From Eubacterium sp. (lineage in GTDB: Bacteria > Bacillota > Clostridia > Lachnospirales > Lachnospiraceae): a stretch of 64,000 nucleotides of DNA. The translations under genes were made by a program, and so were the position numbers. Positions 54,096 through 63,937 of this stretch are shown piece after piece. The notes beneath the pieces were generated by a model, which was given only the letters and a program-made list of their open reading frames with translations, had not been told where the DNA came from and made no database searches. The stretch is from assembly GCA_017614395.1 (NCBI GenBank), contig JAGABX010000059.1:1-64000 (forward strand). The letters are read 5' to 3'. Within the stretch, counting starts at the first letter, position 1; each line of letters starts with the position of its first letter.

Positions 54096-54842
54096 TTATT
54101 CTCTAAAGCTATCCTCGGCTGCGGCTGCATCCTCCTCAGCTAATTCCTCCGAGTTGACAGGTTTAATGAATGACATCAGCAATGCCGCTGCTACAGCGCA
54201 TATACTTATTGCTATTCCGGCCGGAATCCGGTTCAAACCCGGAACAAAAGTAAATGCACAACTCAGCGCCCCTGCTATGCAAACCACTCCGATAACAGGC
54301 TTTTTCTCCTTCATCATCGGGACAACGATTGCAACAAACATAGCATAAATTGCAATACCCAACGCACTCATAACAGAATCCGGCAGAATATCACCGAGAC
54401 ACGCACCTAACAATGTCCCACCCGTCCAACCGATATACGGCATTATCGTCAATCCCGCAAAATACGATCTTCGAACAACCGGCTTTGATACGGACACTGC
54501 AAAAATCTCATCGGTTATCATGAACCCGAACAGCCACCGCCATATTCCCGTGAATTTATCAGTTACCTTCTGCGATAGTGATATCGACATAAATGAATAG
54601 CGTATATTGATCGTCAACTGCGATATCAGCATTTCAACATAATGTCCCGGCGAAAGCATAACGGTTATACCGGCCAATTGTCCTGCCGAGGTAACATTCA
54701 GCATTGATATGAGAACAGCCTCCCACCAGTATAACCCCATCAGGATAGCCATAATACCGAATGTAAACGACACCGACAGGTATCCCAGACCTATCGGCAA
54801 ACCGTCTAACAGTCCCCGACGGAAACCAATTTGTTTGTCCAT
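54096..54842 (-). CDS. azlC: AzlC-family branched-chain amino acid permease
   Basis: The 248-residue membrane protein has about six helices with family segments GLPIGLGYLSVSFTFGI, NVTSAGQLAGITVML, INIRYSFMSISLS and GFMITDEIFAVSV. With AzlD it forms the AzlCD exporter. The acidic C-terminal tail (EELAEEDAAAAED) is unusual. The TIR gene ends 40 bp upstream. The ATG has a GAGGAAGG box somewhat far upstream. Confidence 0.92.
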   Translation of the reverse strand: MDKQIGFRRGLLDGLPIGLGYLSVSFTFGIMAILMGLYWWEAVLISMLNVTSAGQLAGITVMLSPGHYVEMLISQLTINIRYSFMSISLSQKVTDKFTGIWRWLFGFMITDEIFAVSVSKPVVRRSYFAGLTIMPYIGWTGGTLLGACLGDILPDSVMSALGIAIYAMFVAIVVPMMKEKKPVIGVVCIAGALSCAFTFVPGLNRIPAGIAISICAVAAALLMSFIKPVNSEELAEEDAAAAEDSFRE

Positions 54843-54882
54843 TTTATCAGTTCGCCTTCCTCATAATCTGTCCGAAACAATC

Positions 54883-57800
54883 TCACCGGACAAATAGATG
54901 ATATTTTTCCCTCTGTTCATCGGTAAACTCATCATTTCCGACTAAGCCAAAGGCACGTGATTTTACTTCATCCACAGTCAATAACGGAAATCGATACAGA
55001 GTATCCTCACCATCAAAAACAACTGCTTCCCCCGACGGAGACAATGTTACGAAATTCGGAATATCGCCTACAATCTCGCCTGAACCATCTTTTTCATACA
55101 GATATGCTATATTAGTTCCTCCGGTGCCACCTCTTACCGAAGAGTCATCCTCCCTGCACCAAACTACAAAATAAGGAATATCCTGACACGTCTGGACTCC
55201 GTACACAGAGCTGCTGATGTCACTGAGATCGAGTACCTGTTCCCACGTATCCATATCATAAACCACCTGATAGTCCATTAAAAAATATTTATTATCTCCG
55301 AAAAATGTCGAATTCGAATAAATTCCTGATTCATCATCACATAATACCTTCTGATCGGAAACACGTATCACCCTGCAGTTCCTGCCTTCTGCGTCCCTTA
55401 CCACAATGAGATCACGATCACGGTTGCAGGCATATAAAACAGAGTCCGGTATCCTGGCTGCATCTTCTCCGTTCCTGTTACGGATCAACACTTCATTGTC
55501 ATTTCCGAACACATAGTTGTCTGTCATCTCTACGCCTCTGTTCATGCCGGCAGGCAGAGATTCCTCACTGACCGTCTCCCCACTGATCGCATCTATGACT
55601 GACATCTTACCTTTTTGAGACAGCCATAATGTTTCCCCGTCCTCGCTGTAGTAATAGTATCCGTCATTCTCGTCAAAAGAATAAACCTCTCGTAAATCCT
55701 CGCTGAGGAAATGCGTCACGCGATAGGAATCAAAATCCTCAACGCTTACATAACTCGAATTTCTGACATCTACAGTCTTGTTTTCGATTGAGCCGTATCC
55801 CATGTCCTGCAGAGTCCTGCCGGCTGATTTTGTCATGTCCTCTGTGTTAAAAACTGACAGTTTATCAACTGCGCCATTGTGGAAGCTCAGGGCAACACAT
55901 TCTCCGTTTGTTGTACATGTATACCATTTCTCTGGTTTCTGTTCGTCGGAATCCAACACTAACGATGTGACATCAGCCAACCCCGATGAACTGCTTTTAT
56001 TTGTGTTATTCTCATAAACACGCACATTGCGTCCCCAGTAGTCCCGTGAAGTGACAATGTCCTTTTTCACATCGAGCAGATATGCCGGATTTCTTCCACC
56101 GCTTTCCGCATGGATTTTGCGCTTTCCTGCTTCTTCAAAAAAAGAAACCGAACCATCACGGCAACTGACTCCCAAGACTCCCTCTCCGTAACCGACGGAA
56201 ACCACCTCTGAAGGAAAAACATATTCCCATTTGTTTTTTCCCTTTTTACTGTTGCAATCGACCTCATAAACCGTGTTTTCATGATAATAATAACAGGATT
56301 CCCTGTCTGTCAGGGTTATGGTCTGCATGTCCCAGTCAGCATTGCAGAGGTATCCCTGATCTCCGATTTTTTTATCATATTTTACAATATGCTTCAGCCC
56401 GTCCCCGGGATCACTCAACAAAAAGCAAAGCCTGTCGTTGTCTATGTATCTGACAAACGAACACGGTCCAGGCATACTGATAAAACCACTCTGTCCGGTA
56501 GAGAGCTCTATAGTTACAATTCCGAATACCTCTTCAGTATTGGCGGTCAGCGCAATCTCACGGCTGTCAGGTGATATCTGTTCAAGCATGAAATTCATCT
56601 CCTGACCTAAATCACAATTTATAACCGCTACACCGTTATCGTCATATGTTTTGAGTCTACCGTTTTCATAATCGATTGTCGCTATGGTTTTTCCATCAGG
56701 ACTGACTATAAGTTCATCCGCAGGATCTCCCGAAAATACTTCCTCGCCACTGTCTATCCGAACGCACCTCAAACCATCCTCACCGAGGTATAACAGTTTT
56801 TCCCCGTCAGCACTGAGTATTGCCCCGCGCGAACCTGCATGATAAGCGCTCAGGTTTATTGATGACTCACCAAACGAGACGAGTTCCTTTCCCTCCATCG
56901 TAACAACACGGACATTTCGATCTAACAGATTTCCGGCTGCATAATAATATGACTCGATCAGTATGCGGTCGCCGTTATCATTAAGCATGGTTCGCACATC
57001 ATATGTTTCACCATCTGTCTCAAAAAAAGCCTTTGTCCGAAAACCTGCCGTATAATCATATACACCCAATGCCTGCGTAAGCGATCTCATCGCGCGCGGA
57101 ACATAAGGGCGATCGGGATTTTCCATATCCTCAGGCATAGCCTCCAATGCTAACATCATGGCCGTCCTGCGGTCACCATCGGCAAATGCCTCATCAGCGT
57201 ATTCGGAGAGGTAATATGACTCTCCCCGCAGTGTCTCCTGATTGGAGTAATCCAACGCAACATAGGCCTCGTTCAACTGTATATTTTTAAATACGATCAC
57301 TCCGATAACAACACCTAAAACAACAAATGCCGTCCCGATCATCGCAACCGCCCGCCGCAGAGTCCTCTCTCTCTGGCGCTGTCTGAGATCCTCATAGGAA
57401 ACACCCAACATTGATGACAGAAACCGAAATCTCTCGCGGTGGAGAGTTTTCATGACCTCTGACTCTGAACCGCCCCTGACATCAACTGCCAACGGCTCTA
57501 TGGAAACCATCTCGCCGTCTCTCTCAATCTCTGTCAGGGCTTTCGGAAAACTCTCGTTCGGTTCGCCGTCCACGAGTATAACGAGGACTTTTTCACGCCC
57601 TCGTATCTGTAAAAAGTATTCGATCTCCTCTAAACACCAAACAGACTCATTGTAACGTTTAGAAGCAATAACTATCAGCCACTCAGCTTCATCTAATCCC
57701 TCACGGATCAGGGCAGACAGATCACTACCTGCCTGCAACTCATCCGAGTCACGAAACACGCGGCCGATTCTCTTTTTCCCGACACGTTTTACTATACCAC

Positions 57801-57897
57801 TGGGTATCCTGTATTTTTCAATTATCTGTTGCACACGCGCGGCCACCTTGCCGTCGATCCCACCGTGCCGGTAACTGATAAACGCTTCGTATTTCAA
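54883..57897 (-). CDS. TIR-domain membrane protein with C-terminal beta-propeller
   Basis: The 1004-residue protein begins with a TIR domain (about 1-140): EAFISYRH at the start, VFRDSDELQAGSDL, and the presumed catalytic Glu91 in SVWCLEEIEYF (spacing W-x3-E as in NAD-cleaving TIRs). A basic/helical linker leads to one membrane helix (about 184-204). The remaining 750 residues are beta-rich, WD40/propeller-like blades with SPDGKTIATID and SPDSREIALTA. The start is TTG with AGGGGAA upstream, suggesting low translation. The TIR domain would be cytosolic and the propeller outside. Similar proteins occur in Lachnospiraceae. Defence, NAD+ cleavage or signalling are possible but unproven. Confidence 0.85.
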   Translation of the reverse strand: MKYEAFISYRHGGIDGKVAARVQQIIEKYRIPSGIVKRVGKKRIGRVFRDSDELQAGSDLSALIREGLDEAEWLIVIASKRYNESVWCLEEIEYFLQIRGREKVLVILVDGEPNESFPKALTEIERDGEMVSIEPLAVDVRGGSESEVMKTLHRERFRFLSSMLGVSYEDLRQRQRERTLRRAVAMIGTAFVVLGVVIGVIVFKNIQLNEAYVALDYSNQETLRGESYYLSEYADEAFADGDRRTAMMLALEAMPEDMENPDRPYVPRAMRSLTQALGVYDYTAGFRTKAFFETDGETYDVRTMLNDNGDRILIESYYYAAGNLLDRNVRVVTMEGKELVSFGESSINLSAYHAGSRGAILSADGEKLLYLGEDGLRCVRIDSGEEVFSGDPADELIVSPDGKTIATIDYENGRLKTYDDNGVAVINCDLGQEMNFMLEQISPDSREIALTANTEEVFGIVTIELSTGQSGFISMPGPCSFVRYIDNDRLCFLLSDPGDGLKHIVKYDKKIGDQGYLCNADWDMQTITLTDRESCYYYHENTVYEVDCNSKKGKNKWEYVFPSEVVSVGYGEGVLGVSCRDGSVSFFEEAGKRKIHAESGGRNPAYLLDVKKDIVTSRDYWGRNVRVYENNTNKSSSSGLADVTSLVLDSDEQKPEKWYTCTTNGECVALSFHNGAVDKLSVFNTEDMTKSAGRTLQDMGYGSIENKTVDVRNSSYVSVEDFDSYRVTHFLSEDLREVYSFDENDGYYYYSEDGETLWLSQKGKMSVIDAISGETVSEESLPAGMNRGVEMTDNYVFGNDNEVLIRNRNGEDAARIPDSVLYACNRDRDLIVVRDAEGRNCRVIRVSDQKVLCDDESGIYSNSTFFGDNKYFLMDYQVVYDMDTWEQVLDLSDISSSVYGVQTCQDIPYFVVWCREDDSSVRGGTGGTNIAYLYEKDGSGEIVGDIPNFVTLSPSGEAVVFDGEDTLYRFPLLTVDEVKSRAFGLVGNDEFTDEQREKYHLFVR

Positions 57898-58009
57898 TTA
57901 TTAATTCCCCTGAATACTCTCTAAAAACTACACTTTCAATAATTTATTTCCCTAACTGCTCAAAAATTCTATAATCTCATAAAACCTGCTCTGTCCGACC
58001 GCATATATA

Positions 58010-59518
58010 TCATTCACACATCTCGTAGGTTTTATCAAAAATACTTCCTCTGACAACATAAACATCATGCAGGTCATCCTCTCTGGCGACGAGGTAATCC
58101 CCGATTTCCCCGCGGTAGTATTTATCCTTGTCCCATGCCGTGAAAACCTTGACCGGATGATCCAATTTCATTCCGTACACCCGGGTGCCTCCGGTCGCGA
58201 GACATGGTTTCATATAATCCGCCAGTTCATAGCTGTCACCGTAAATATTGTCCCTCACGGTCGGCAGGTAATCCGTCTCAATATCCGGAACGCCGTCAGT
58301 ATGCTCATAACTTCGGTTAAATTTTTCCTCACGTATCGGATAGACCTCGCCCTCAATCCCGATCATGAAATACAGATCATCCTCAACGGTTACATCCACA
58401 TCGCCCTCGAGAGTTCTGACGCGAACGGGCGTGTCGACCTTGAAAATATCTACAGCGCGCACATAGCCTACCGTCAGAGGCTTTTTCCTGTAGAGTTCCA
58501 TCTGTGAGATATCCGTTTCATAGTTTTTCGCCTCTATTATTTCATAGAGCTTATGATACTCTCTCATCCTGCCGGTGAGATACTCATTCATATTCATATC
58601 ACCGTGCGCCTCTGAAAAAGAATCCGCTGATATGAACCCTCCGGCCTTGTTGATATGACCGCCTCCACCGCCGAGTCCCTCACACAGATATACAGCCAGC
58701 TCGTTTGCCTTGGTCTCGCGGACACACGAACGAACCGACAGTTTATACCCGCCGTGATTGCGGTTAAATGCGACACAGGTTTGTATTTCCTCCACCTGAA
58801 TTACAAAATCACTGATAATTCCGAGAATATTCGGATCGCAGGGTTCGGATTCGATCACGGAAAAATGATCATCTGAAACAAAAATCTGCCCCGACAGGGC
58901 GCGACTGGCAATATTTAATTCATTTACCGACAGATTGGTATTGATAAGTCTGAATATCAACGCGTCATCTCTTTTTAACGAATCTCGCATATCACGATCC
59001 AGCGGATGAAAAAGCTCCTCGAACTGGTTACTGTCACTGTACAAACCATAGTAAAGCGCCGTTGAGAGAGAGAGGTCATCATCGAAATTCCACCCCTCTC
59101 TGCGCATCAGATCCCACACAATAGTTGAGCAGGAAACGAGATTACTGCGGATACAGCAGTTATCATCAGGATCACGATCACATTCATGGTGGTCGATCAC
59201 GGCAACCTGTTCAACATTGAAATGCGCCACGTTCCTTTCGCCATAGCGACAGTCCGTAGTTATCAGCAGATCACACGGAGGCAGTTCCTCAGTAACATAT
59301 TCCACCGGGATATTCAGCTCACGTATCATCCAAACTAAATTCGGCTTGGTTATTTTGTGCTGTCCGCCGTAAATCAGATGAACATTCACGCCTGCTTTTT
59401 TATAATAATAAAAAAGAGCATATCCCGACGCCAACGCATCCGCGTCAGGGTTGTCATGGCACTGGATACATATGCTGCCGTATTTTCTGAAACGCGATAA
59501 AAATGTTTTCTCGTTCAT
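58010..59518 (-). CDS. DHH/DHHA1-type phosphoesterase with long C-terminal extension
   Basis: The 502-residue protein has the DHH domain (CHDNPDADALASGYAL, LLITTDCRYGERN, VAVIDHHECDRD) in the first half and DHHA1 (GGGGHINKAGGFI) near 280-300, as in NrnA-type oligonucleotide or c-di-AMP/pAp phosphatases. About 190 extra residues follow, rich in Asp/Glu/Tyr with VRTLEGDVDVTVEDDLYFM, that I cannot assign. AAAGGA precedes the ATG. It is divergent from add. A role in recycling short RNA or cyclic dinucleotides is inferred. Confidence 0.87.
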   Translation of the reverse strand: MNEKTFLSRFRKYGSICIQCHDNPDADALASGYALFYYYKKAGVNVHLIYGGQHKITKPNLVWMIRELNIPVEYVTEELPPCDLLITTDCRYGERNVAHFNVEQVAVIDHHECDRDPDDNCCIRSNLVSCSTIVWDLMRREGWNFDDDLSLSTALYYGLYSDSNQFEELFHPLDRDMRDSLKRDDALIFRLINTNLSVNELNIASRALSGQIFVSDDHFSVIESEPCDPNILGIISDFVIQVEEIQTCVAFNRNHGGYKLSVRSCVRETKANELAVYLCEGLGGGGGHINKAGGFISADSFSEAHGDMNMNEYLTGRMREYHKLYEIIEAKNYETDISQMELYRKKPLTVGYVRAVDIFKVDTPVRVRTLEGDVDVTVEDDLYFMIGIEGEVYPIREEKFNRSYEHTDGVPDIETDYLPTVRDNIYGDSYELADYMKPCLATGGTRVYGMKLDHPVKVFTAWDKDKYYRGEIGDYLVAREDDLHDVYVVRGSIFDKTYEMCE

Positions 59519-59673
59519 GATTATCCTTTCTGTTCATACTTTTCTATTCACACTTTTTCATACATCATCCTGCACTTTTATAAATACCATCCTGCCCGTT
59601 GCCAAACATCATCATACGTTTACAATAATACCAAATTTCCGAGAAAAAAGCAACACAAAAATGAAAAACGAAC

Positions 59674-59702
59674 TTGCGTGCAACGGGCTTACGTGCTACA
59701 AT
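59674..59702 (+). promoter_or_regulatory. add promoter
   Basis: TTGCGT (59674-59679), 17-bp spacer, and TACAAT (59697-59702). The predicted start is near 59709, 37 bp before the ATG. Confidence 0.75.
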
Positions 59703-59745
59703 AAAACTGTTCCTATACCGCTGTCAACCTGTGAAAGGAGTTACC

Positions 59746-60711
59746 ATGAAATACATAGACATTCATCTGCACCTGGACGGTGCGCTGACCGTTGATATTG
59801 CAAAAAAACTCGCCGAATTACAGAATATCAAATTACCGGCAGAAAATGATGAGGAATTAAAAAAACTCCTCACACTCCCGCCGGAATGTGAAAACCTGAA
59901 TGATTTTCTCGCATGCTTCGAACTTCCCTGCTCTCTCCTGCAAACACCTGTCGGAATTACTCAGGCTGTGCCTCTCGTGGCCGATAATGCTGAATCACAG
60001 GGAGTTGTATACGCCGAGATTCGGTTTGCGCCCCAAAAGCACACCGATAACGGCATGACTCAGGAGGACGCTATACGCGCAGCGTTGGAGGGTTTGAAAA
60101 AAACAAAACTGAAAACAAACCTGATACTGTGCTGCATGCGCGGCGATGATAATGACTCCGAAAACCATGAGACAATAAAACTTGCCGGGAAATACCTTGT
60201 AGAGGACGGCGGCGTGGTGGCTGTCGATCTCGCCGGCGCAGAGGCTCTCTTTCCCACTGCCGATTACAGGGATTTATTTGAAAAAGCAAGAGAATACGGA
60301 ATCCCCTTTACCATCCATGCCGGGGAGGCCGCAGGCGCCGACAGCGTGCGATTAGCTGTCGAATATGGCGCGACGCGAATAGGTCACGGAGTTCGCATGA
60401 ACGAGGATCCTGATTTAGTAAAAACGATTCGTGAAAAAAGGATTTTTTTAGAAATGTGCCCGACCAGCAATCGCCAGACCAATGCCGTCTCAGACATGTC
60501 CGAATACCCATTTATGGAGTACCTGCGCTCCGGCATCAGGGTTACTCTGAATACCGATGATCCCGGTATTGAGGGCACAACTCTTCCCGATGAGTTCCGA
60601 TATATGGAGAATAAATTCGGTCTGAACGACGAGGACAAAAAACAACTGTATCTGAATGCAGTTTCCGCTGCTTTTACATCGGAAAAAGTAAAGGAGTGGT
60701 TGCGTTCCTGA
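59746..60711 (+). CDS. add: Adenosine deaminase
   Basis: The 321-residue enzyme deaminates adenosine or deoxyadenosine to inosine in purine salvage. The metal ligands and catalytic residues are visible: HLHLDGAL (HxH), FTIHAGEAAGA, IGHGVRM and LNTDDPGI. The ATG at 59746 has AAAGGAG 6 bases upstream. An earlier in-frame ATG lies within the promoter. The downstream terminator hairpin overlaps the last codons. Confidence 0.95.
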   Translation: MKYIDIHLHLDGALTVDIAKKLAELQNIKLPAENDEELKKLLTLPPECENLNDFLACFELPCSLLQTPVGITQAVPLVADNAESQGVVYAEIRFAPQKHTDNGMTQEDAIRAALEGLKKTKLKTNLILCCMRGDDNDSENHETIKLAGKYLVEDGGVVAVDLAGAEALFPTADYRDLFEKAREYGIPFTIHAGEAAGADSVRLAVEYGATRIGHGVRMNEDPDLVKTIREKRIFLEMCPTSNRQTNAVSDMSEYPFMEYLRSGIRVTLNTDDPGIEGTTLPDEFRYMENKFGLNDEDKKQLYLNAVSAAFTSEKVKEWLRS

Positions 60712-60725
60712 ACGCTTCCACTCCT
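60692..60725. terminator. Bidirectional terminator overlapping the add stop codon
   Basis: AGGAGTGG (60692-60699) pairs with CCACTCCT (60718-60725), and inside GCGTT pairs with AACGC around a 4-base loop. The add TGA (60709-60711) lies in the loop region. Convergent add and the FIST kinase gene (stop 60731) flank it, and T-rich tracts follow on both sides. The plus-strand T tract is interrupted. Confidence 0.8.
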
Positions 60726-60730
60726 GTTTC

Positions 60731-63328
60731 TTATTCTTCGATATTATCCACGGTTCTGATTTTCTCAGGAGAAACATAATATATTATCATCTCTCCGAGT
60801 TCCTCTAAATGAAACGGTTTAGACAGATAATCATCGTACCCGAGCTTGCGGTACTCCTCCTTCGCATTTTTAATCACGTTCGAGGTAAGCGATATCACAG
60901 GCTTTCCGGCAGACTTATTGTTTTCCAGCTCATTCATTCTCCTGAGTGTTTCCGGGCCATCCAAATCTGGCATCAGATGATCGAGAAAGATAAGATCATA
61001 TTCGTTCTCCTGCACGAGACGAAGCGCTTCCGCTCCGGACTCTGCAGTATCTATCTGAAGCTTTGTATTCTTCAGCAGTTTTGTCAGTATCGTCAGATTT
61101 ATCTTGGTATCATCAACTGCCAAAATCCGTGCATCTTCAGCCGTGAAATTGAATGATTTCTTTTTAACAGGCTGCTTTTTCAGACGTTTTTCGACATCTC
61201 CGAACGGATCATCCTTAACTACTCCCTGCATGATCTCGAATCCGAATTCAGAGCCCTCACCGTAAGTACCCTTTACGATCACACTGCTCCCCATCAACTC
61301 CAGGAGTGTACCGGTTATGCTCATCCCCAGTCCCGTTCCCTCAACAGAGCGGTTGCGTTTCTCATCGAATCGCGAATATTCATCAAAAAGTCTGTTTATG
61401 TCCTCAGGTTTGATTCCGATTCCGGTATCCTTAACCGAAATACTGATCCTGACCACTTTGTCCGGCAAAAATGCTTCATCAGGACACGCTTTATGTATTT
61501 CATCGACGTTTTCCGTAAACGGATAATTCTGCTCGCCGATCTTTTTCATAATGAAAGTAACGGAACCCTTCTCAGTATACTTGACAGCATTTGTCAGGAT
61601 ATTTGTGATCACCTGTTTAATCCTGCTCGAATCACCGAACAAAACGCTCGGGAGCGTCGGATCGATATCAAGCATGACCTTCAGCCCCTTGTCCTCAGCG
61701 CGCAACCTGACGACATTGTACATATCCTTCACGACTGATGCCAATTCATATCCGGTCGGAACGATGCTCATTTTACCAGCTTCAATCTTCGAAAAATCAA
61801 GTATGTCATTCACTATCCCGAGAAGGTTGTTTCCGGCGGACCTGATGCTGTCAGCATAATCCAGAGTATTTTTCTCTTTGCTCTCCTTGATGATCATCTC
61901 GTCCATTCCGAGTATTGCGTTAATCGGTGTGCGTATCTCATGGGACATATGTGACAAAAACGCAGATTTTGCAGTGTTTGCTTTTTGAGCCTGATCGGCC
62001 GTTTCTATAAGCTCATTAGTAATTTTACTCAAAAACGTCGACATCCTGTCAGAAAGCGACAGAACACGTCCATGCCGAAGACTGTCGATAGTAGGATGAA
62101 CATGAAAAGACCGTTCTGAAATCTCCTCCGACTCTCTCATCCCGACAGAGAGATGGGCGCTGTTCAGAATGCCGCCCTTCCCGTCATGATAATACAGTTC
62201 ACAGGCGCCATGCATCAGCGCATAATCAGGTGTTGTCTTGGAAAATCCATCCCATTCCATATGGGCGTCTTCCTTCAAAAAATTGATTCTGTTTCCGCAC
62301 AGGGTCAGGAATAACGCTTCCGGACGAAATTCCTCCATTTTGTACAGCGATGTCAGGCTGGCAAACAGTACCTCATCATGCGAAGCGAAAGAAAACCTGA
62401 GTTTTTCATCCGGCTTCACTGTCATCATAAATGACAGCTCCCCGTCCTTGCCGTGATCGATCGGAATCAGACAGATGTTTATACCGTCACGTTCAACAAC
62501 AAACGGAAACTCACAGATGTTAGCGATAAAATGTTCATCGGGATAGACACCTAAATACTCTCTGTAAATGTCTACGGCAGGCAATGAATTAACCTGCGTT
62601 ATCAGGGTTTCTCCCTTTACCGGATTATCACCTAATTTAACAGAAAGCCTTCGTCCGATCGGTTCCCACCCGAGCGCATAATTAGCCTGAACCGTCAGCT
62701 TTTCTCCGAAAAAGACAACAGCCACAAATCCGTCAAGTATAACACTGTCTCCGGCTATAAATTCATCGTCAAAACTGATTGCGTCAACCTTCTCCACGTC
62801 GACAGGACTATCGCCCTCATCCACGGAAACCCTCTGTGTCAGGTTTCGCAATGTAGTGGTTCCGAACAGAGGCGCGCTCTCATGCCCTTCCATACCCTTT
62901 TCCATGAACAGAGTTGTGTTTAATTCCATATTGCTGCCGAACAACTCCACGGCCTTTACATTGTCAATCGAATCCAGGCGGTCTTTAAGTATCCCGGCAG
63001 CCTCTTCCTCGCCCCCGGGAACACAGGGAAGCTGAATAACCTCAATGCCGGATTCCTCAGTCACAACCAGATTGAGCAGAATGCCCTCTCCCCCCTCAGG
63101 CATGAATTCAGCAACCATAGTAAGTGAAATACCTGCCACTTTGAGTTCAGGAAAACCACAGCCCTTTATTTTGTCTATCAGGGAATCTATCTCGTTTTTA
63201 GTAAAACCCTTCTCATAAAACGTGACTAACGCAGAATTATGCCTTGTGGCTGACAAGATATCTGCAATCTGTCCTACCGCGTTTTCAGCAGTTTCGATAT
63301 CCCTGCATAAATACTTTTTCTGTATCAT
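60731..63328 (-). CDS. FIST-domain hybrid histidine kinase (no membrane segment, no Hpt)
   Basis: The 865-residue protein has a FIST sensory region at about 35-400 (LVTFYEKGFTKNEIDSLI; DGFVAVVFFGEKLTVQ; LFLTLCGNRIN). Then come HisKA with His463 in SHMSHEIRTP, HATPase with DTGIGIKPEDINRLF and GTGLGMSI, and a receiver with Asp783 in FLDHLMPD. No membrane helix is seen, so it is cytosolic, as FIST proteins usually are. FIST domains are predicted to bind small ligands such as amino acids. There is no Hpt, so a separate one is needed (one is encoded at 17940-18281). GGAGA precedes the ATG. Confidence 0.9.
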   Translation of the reverse strand: MIQKKYLCRDIETAENAVGQIADILSATRHNSALVTFYEKGFTKNEIDSLIDKIKGCGFPELKVAGISLTMVAEFMPEGGEGILLNLVVTEESGIEVIQLPCVPGGEEEAAGILKDRLDSIDNVKAVELFGSNMELNTTLFMEKGMEGHESAPLFGTTTLRNLTQRVSVDEGDSPVDVEKVDAISFDDEFIAGDSVILDGFVAVVFFGEKLTVQANYALGWEPIGRRLSVKLGDNPVKGETLITQVNSLPAVDIYREYLGVYPDEHFIANICEFPFVVERDGINICLIPIDHGKDGELSFMMTVKPDEKLRFSFASHDEVLFASLTSLYKMEEFRPEALFLTLCGNRINFLKEDAHMEWDGFSKTTPDYALMHGACELYYHDGKGGILNSAHLSVGMRESEEISERSFHVHPTIDSLRHGRVLSLSDRMSTFLSKITNELIETADQAQKANTAKSAFLSHMSHEIRTPINAILGMDEMIIKESKEKNTLDYADSIRSAGNNLLGIVNDILDFSKIEAGKMSIVPTGYELASVVKDMYNVVRLRAEDKGLKVMLDIDPTLPSVLFGDSSRIKQVITNILTNAVKYTEKGSVTFIMKKIGEQNYPFTENVDEIHKACPDEAFLPDKVVRISISVKDTGIGIKPEDINRLFDEYSRFDEKRNRSVEGTGLGMSITGTLLELMGSSVIVKGTYGEGSEFGFEIMQGVVKDDPFGDVEKRLKKQPVKKKSFNFTAEDARILAVDDTKINLTILTKLLKNTKLQIDTAESGAEALRLVQENEYDLIFLDHLMPDLDGPETLRRMNELENNKSAGKPVISLTSNVIKNAKEEYRKLGYDDYLSKPFHLEELGEMIIYYVSPEKIRTVDNIEE

Positions 63329-63343
63329 AATATTTCTCCATAA

Positions 63344-63937
63344 TTATACTTGACTTTTCTTTTTCTGTCTTCTGTAGATGATCGCTTTTGCAATCTGAAA
63401 ATATCCGCAACAAAACAGCACGCCATACATCATTATCGGCGGATACACAGTCAGCGCCAAAATCAACGAAACAACCTTGAGCAGAATATCCGGCAGAAGC
63501 GCCATGCGGTATCCCTTTGTTGCCATAAGCAGTTTCGGGTTATCGGAATTCGGCCGATCGATCAGTTTATTCAGTATCCAGTTGCTGGTCGAAGCCGCTA
63601 TAACTACGATTCCGTAAAATGCCTGTGCCTCACGGTCATAAAAATTGTTGCTGACAAGTCCGGTTGCATACGGCAAAAACGAAGTAAAAAACAGAAAAAT
63701 AACATTCCACCACGCAACCACTCCTGATACACGCTCTACATTTTCCCATATACTGTTCAATGCTATCCACAATGAACCAATCCAGAAAAATGATAGCATA
63801 TACGCAAACAGGTTACTTCGCAAAGCCCAAAAACCTTCAAATGATATATCCTCAGGTTTTTCCAGCTCTAACACGAGAATCGTCATGATAATTGCTAAAA
63901 CAGCATCGGTAAATGCAACCAGCCTTTCTTTTTTCAT
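63344..63937 (-). CDS. TMEM175-like (DUF1211) integral membrane protein, potassium channel family
   Basis: The 197-residue protein has the family motif in RLVAFTDAVLAIIMTILVLEL, followed by five further hydrophobic segments (about 40-60, 75-95, 105-125, 145-165, 175-190). Bacterial TMEM175 proteins form tetrameric, leak-type K+ channels with about six helices per subunit. Whether this one conducts K+ is not known. A GGAAGAGG-type box lies upstream of the ATG. It is probably cotranscribed with the FIST kinase 15 bp downstream. Confidence 0.85.
   Translation of the reverse strand: MKKERLVAFTDAVLAIIMTILVLELEKPEDISFEGFWALRSNLFAYMLSFFWIGSLWIALNSIWENVERVSGVVAWWNVIFLFFTSFLPYATGLVSNNFYDREAQAFYGIVVIAASTSNWILNKLIDRPNSDNPKLLMATKGYRMALLPDILLKVVSLILALTVYPPIMMYGVLFCCGYFQIAKAIIYRRQKKKSQV

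Noticed and set aside
54883..59518. A multi-gene antiphage island around the TIR gene
   Set aside because: Neighbours (azlCD, DHH phosphoesterase, add) are ordinary housekeeping types, and no nuclease, cyclase or restriction gene is adjacent. Only the TIR protein itself remains suggestive.
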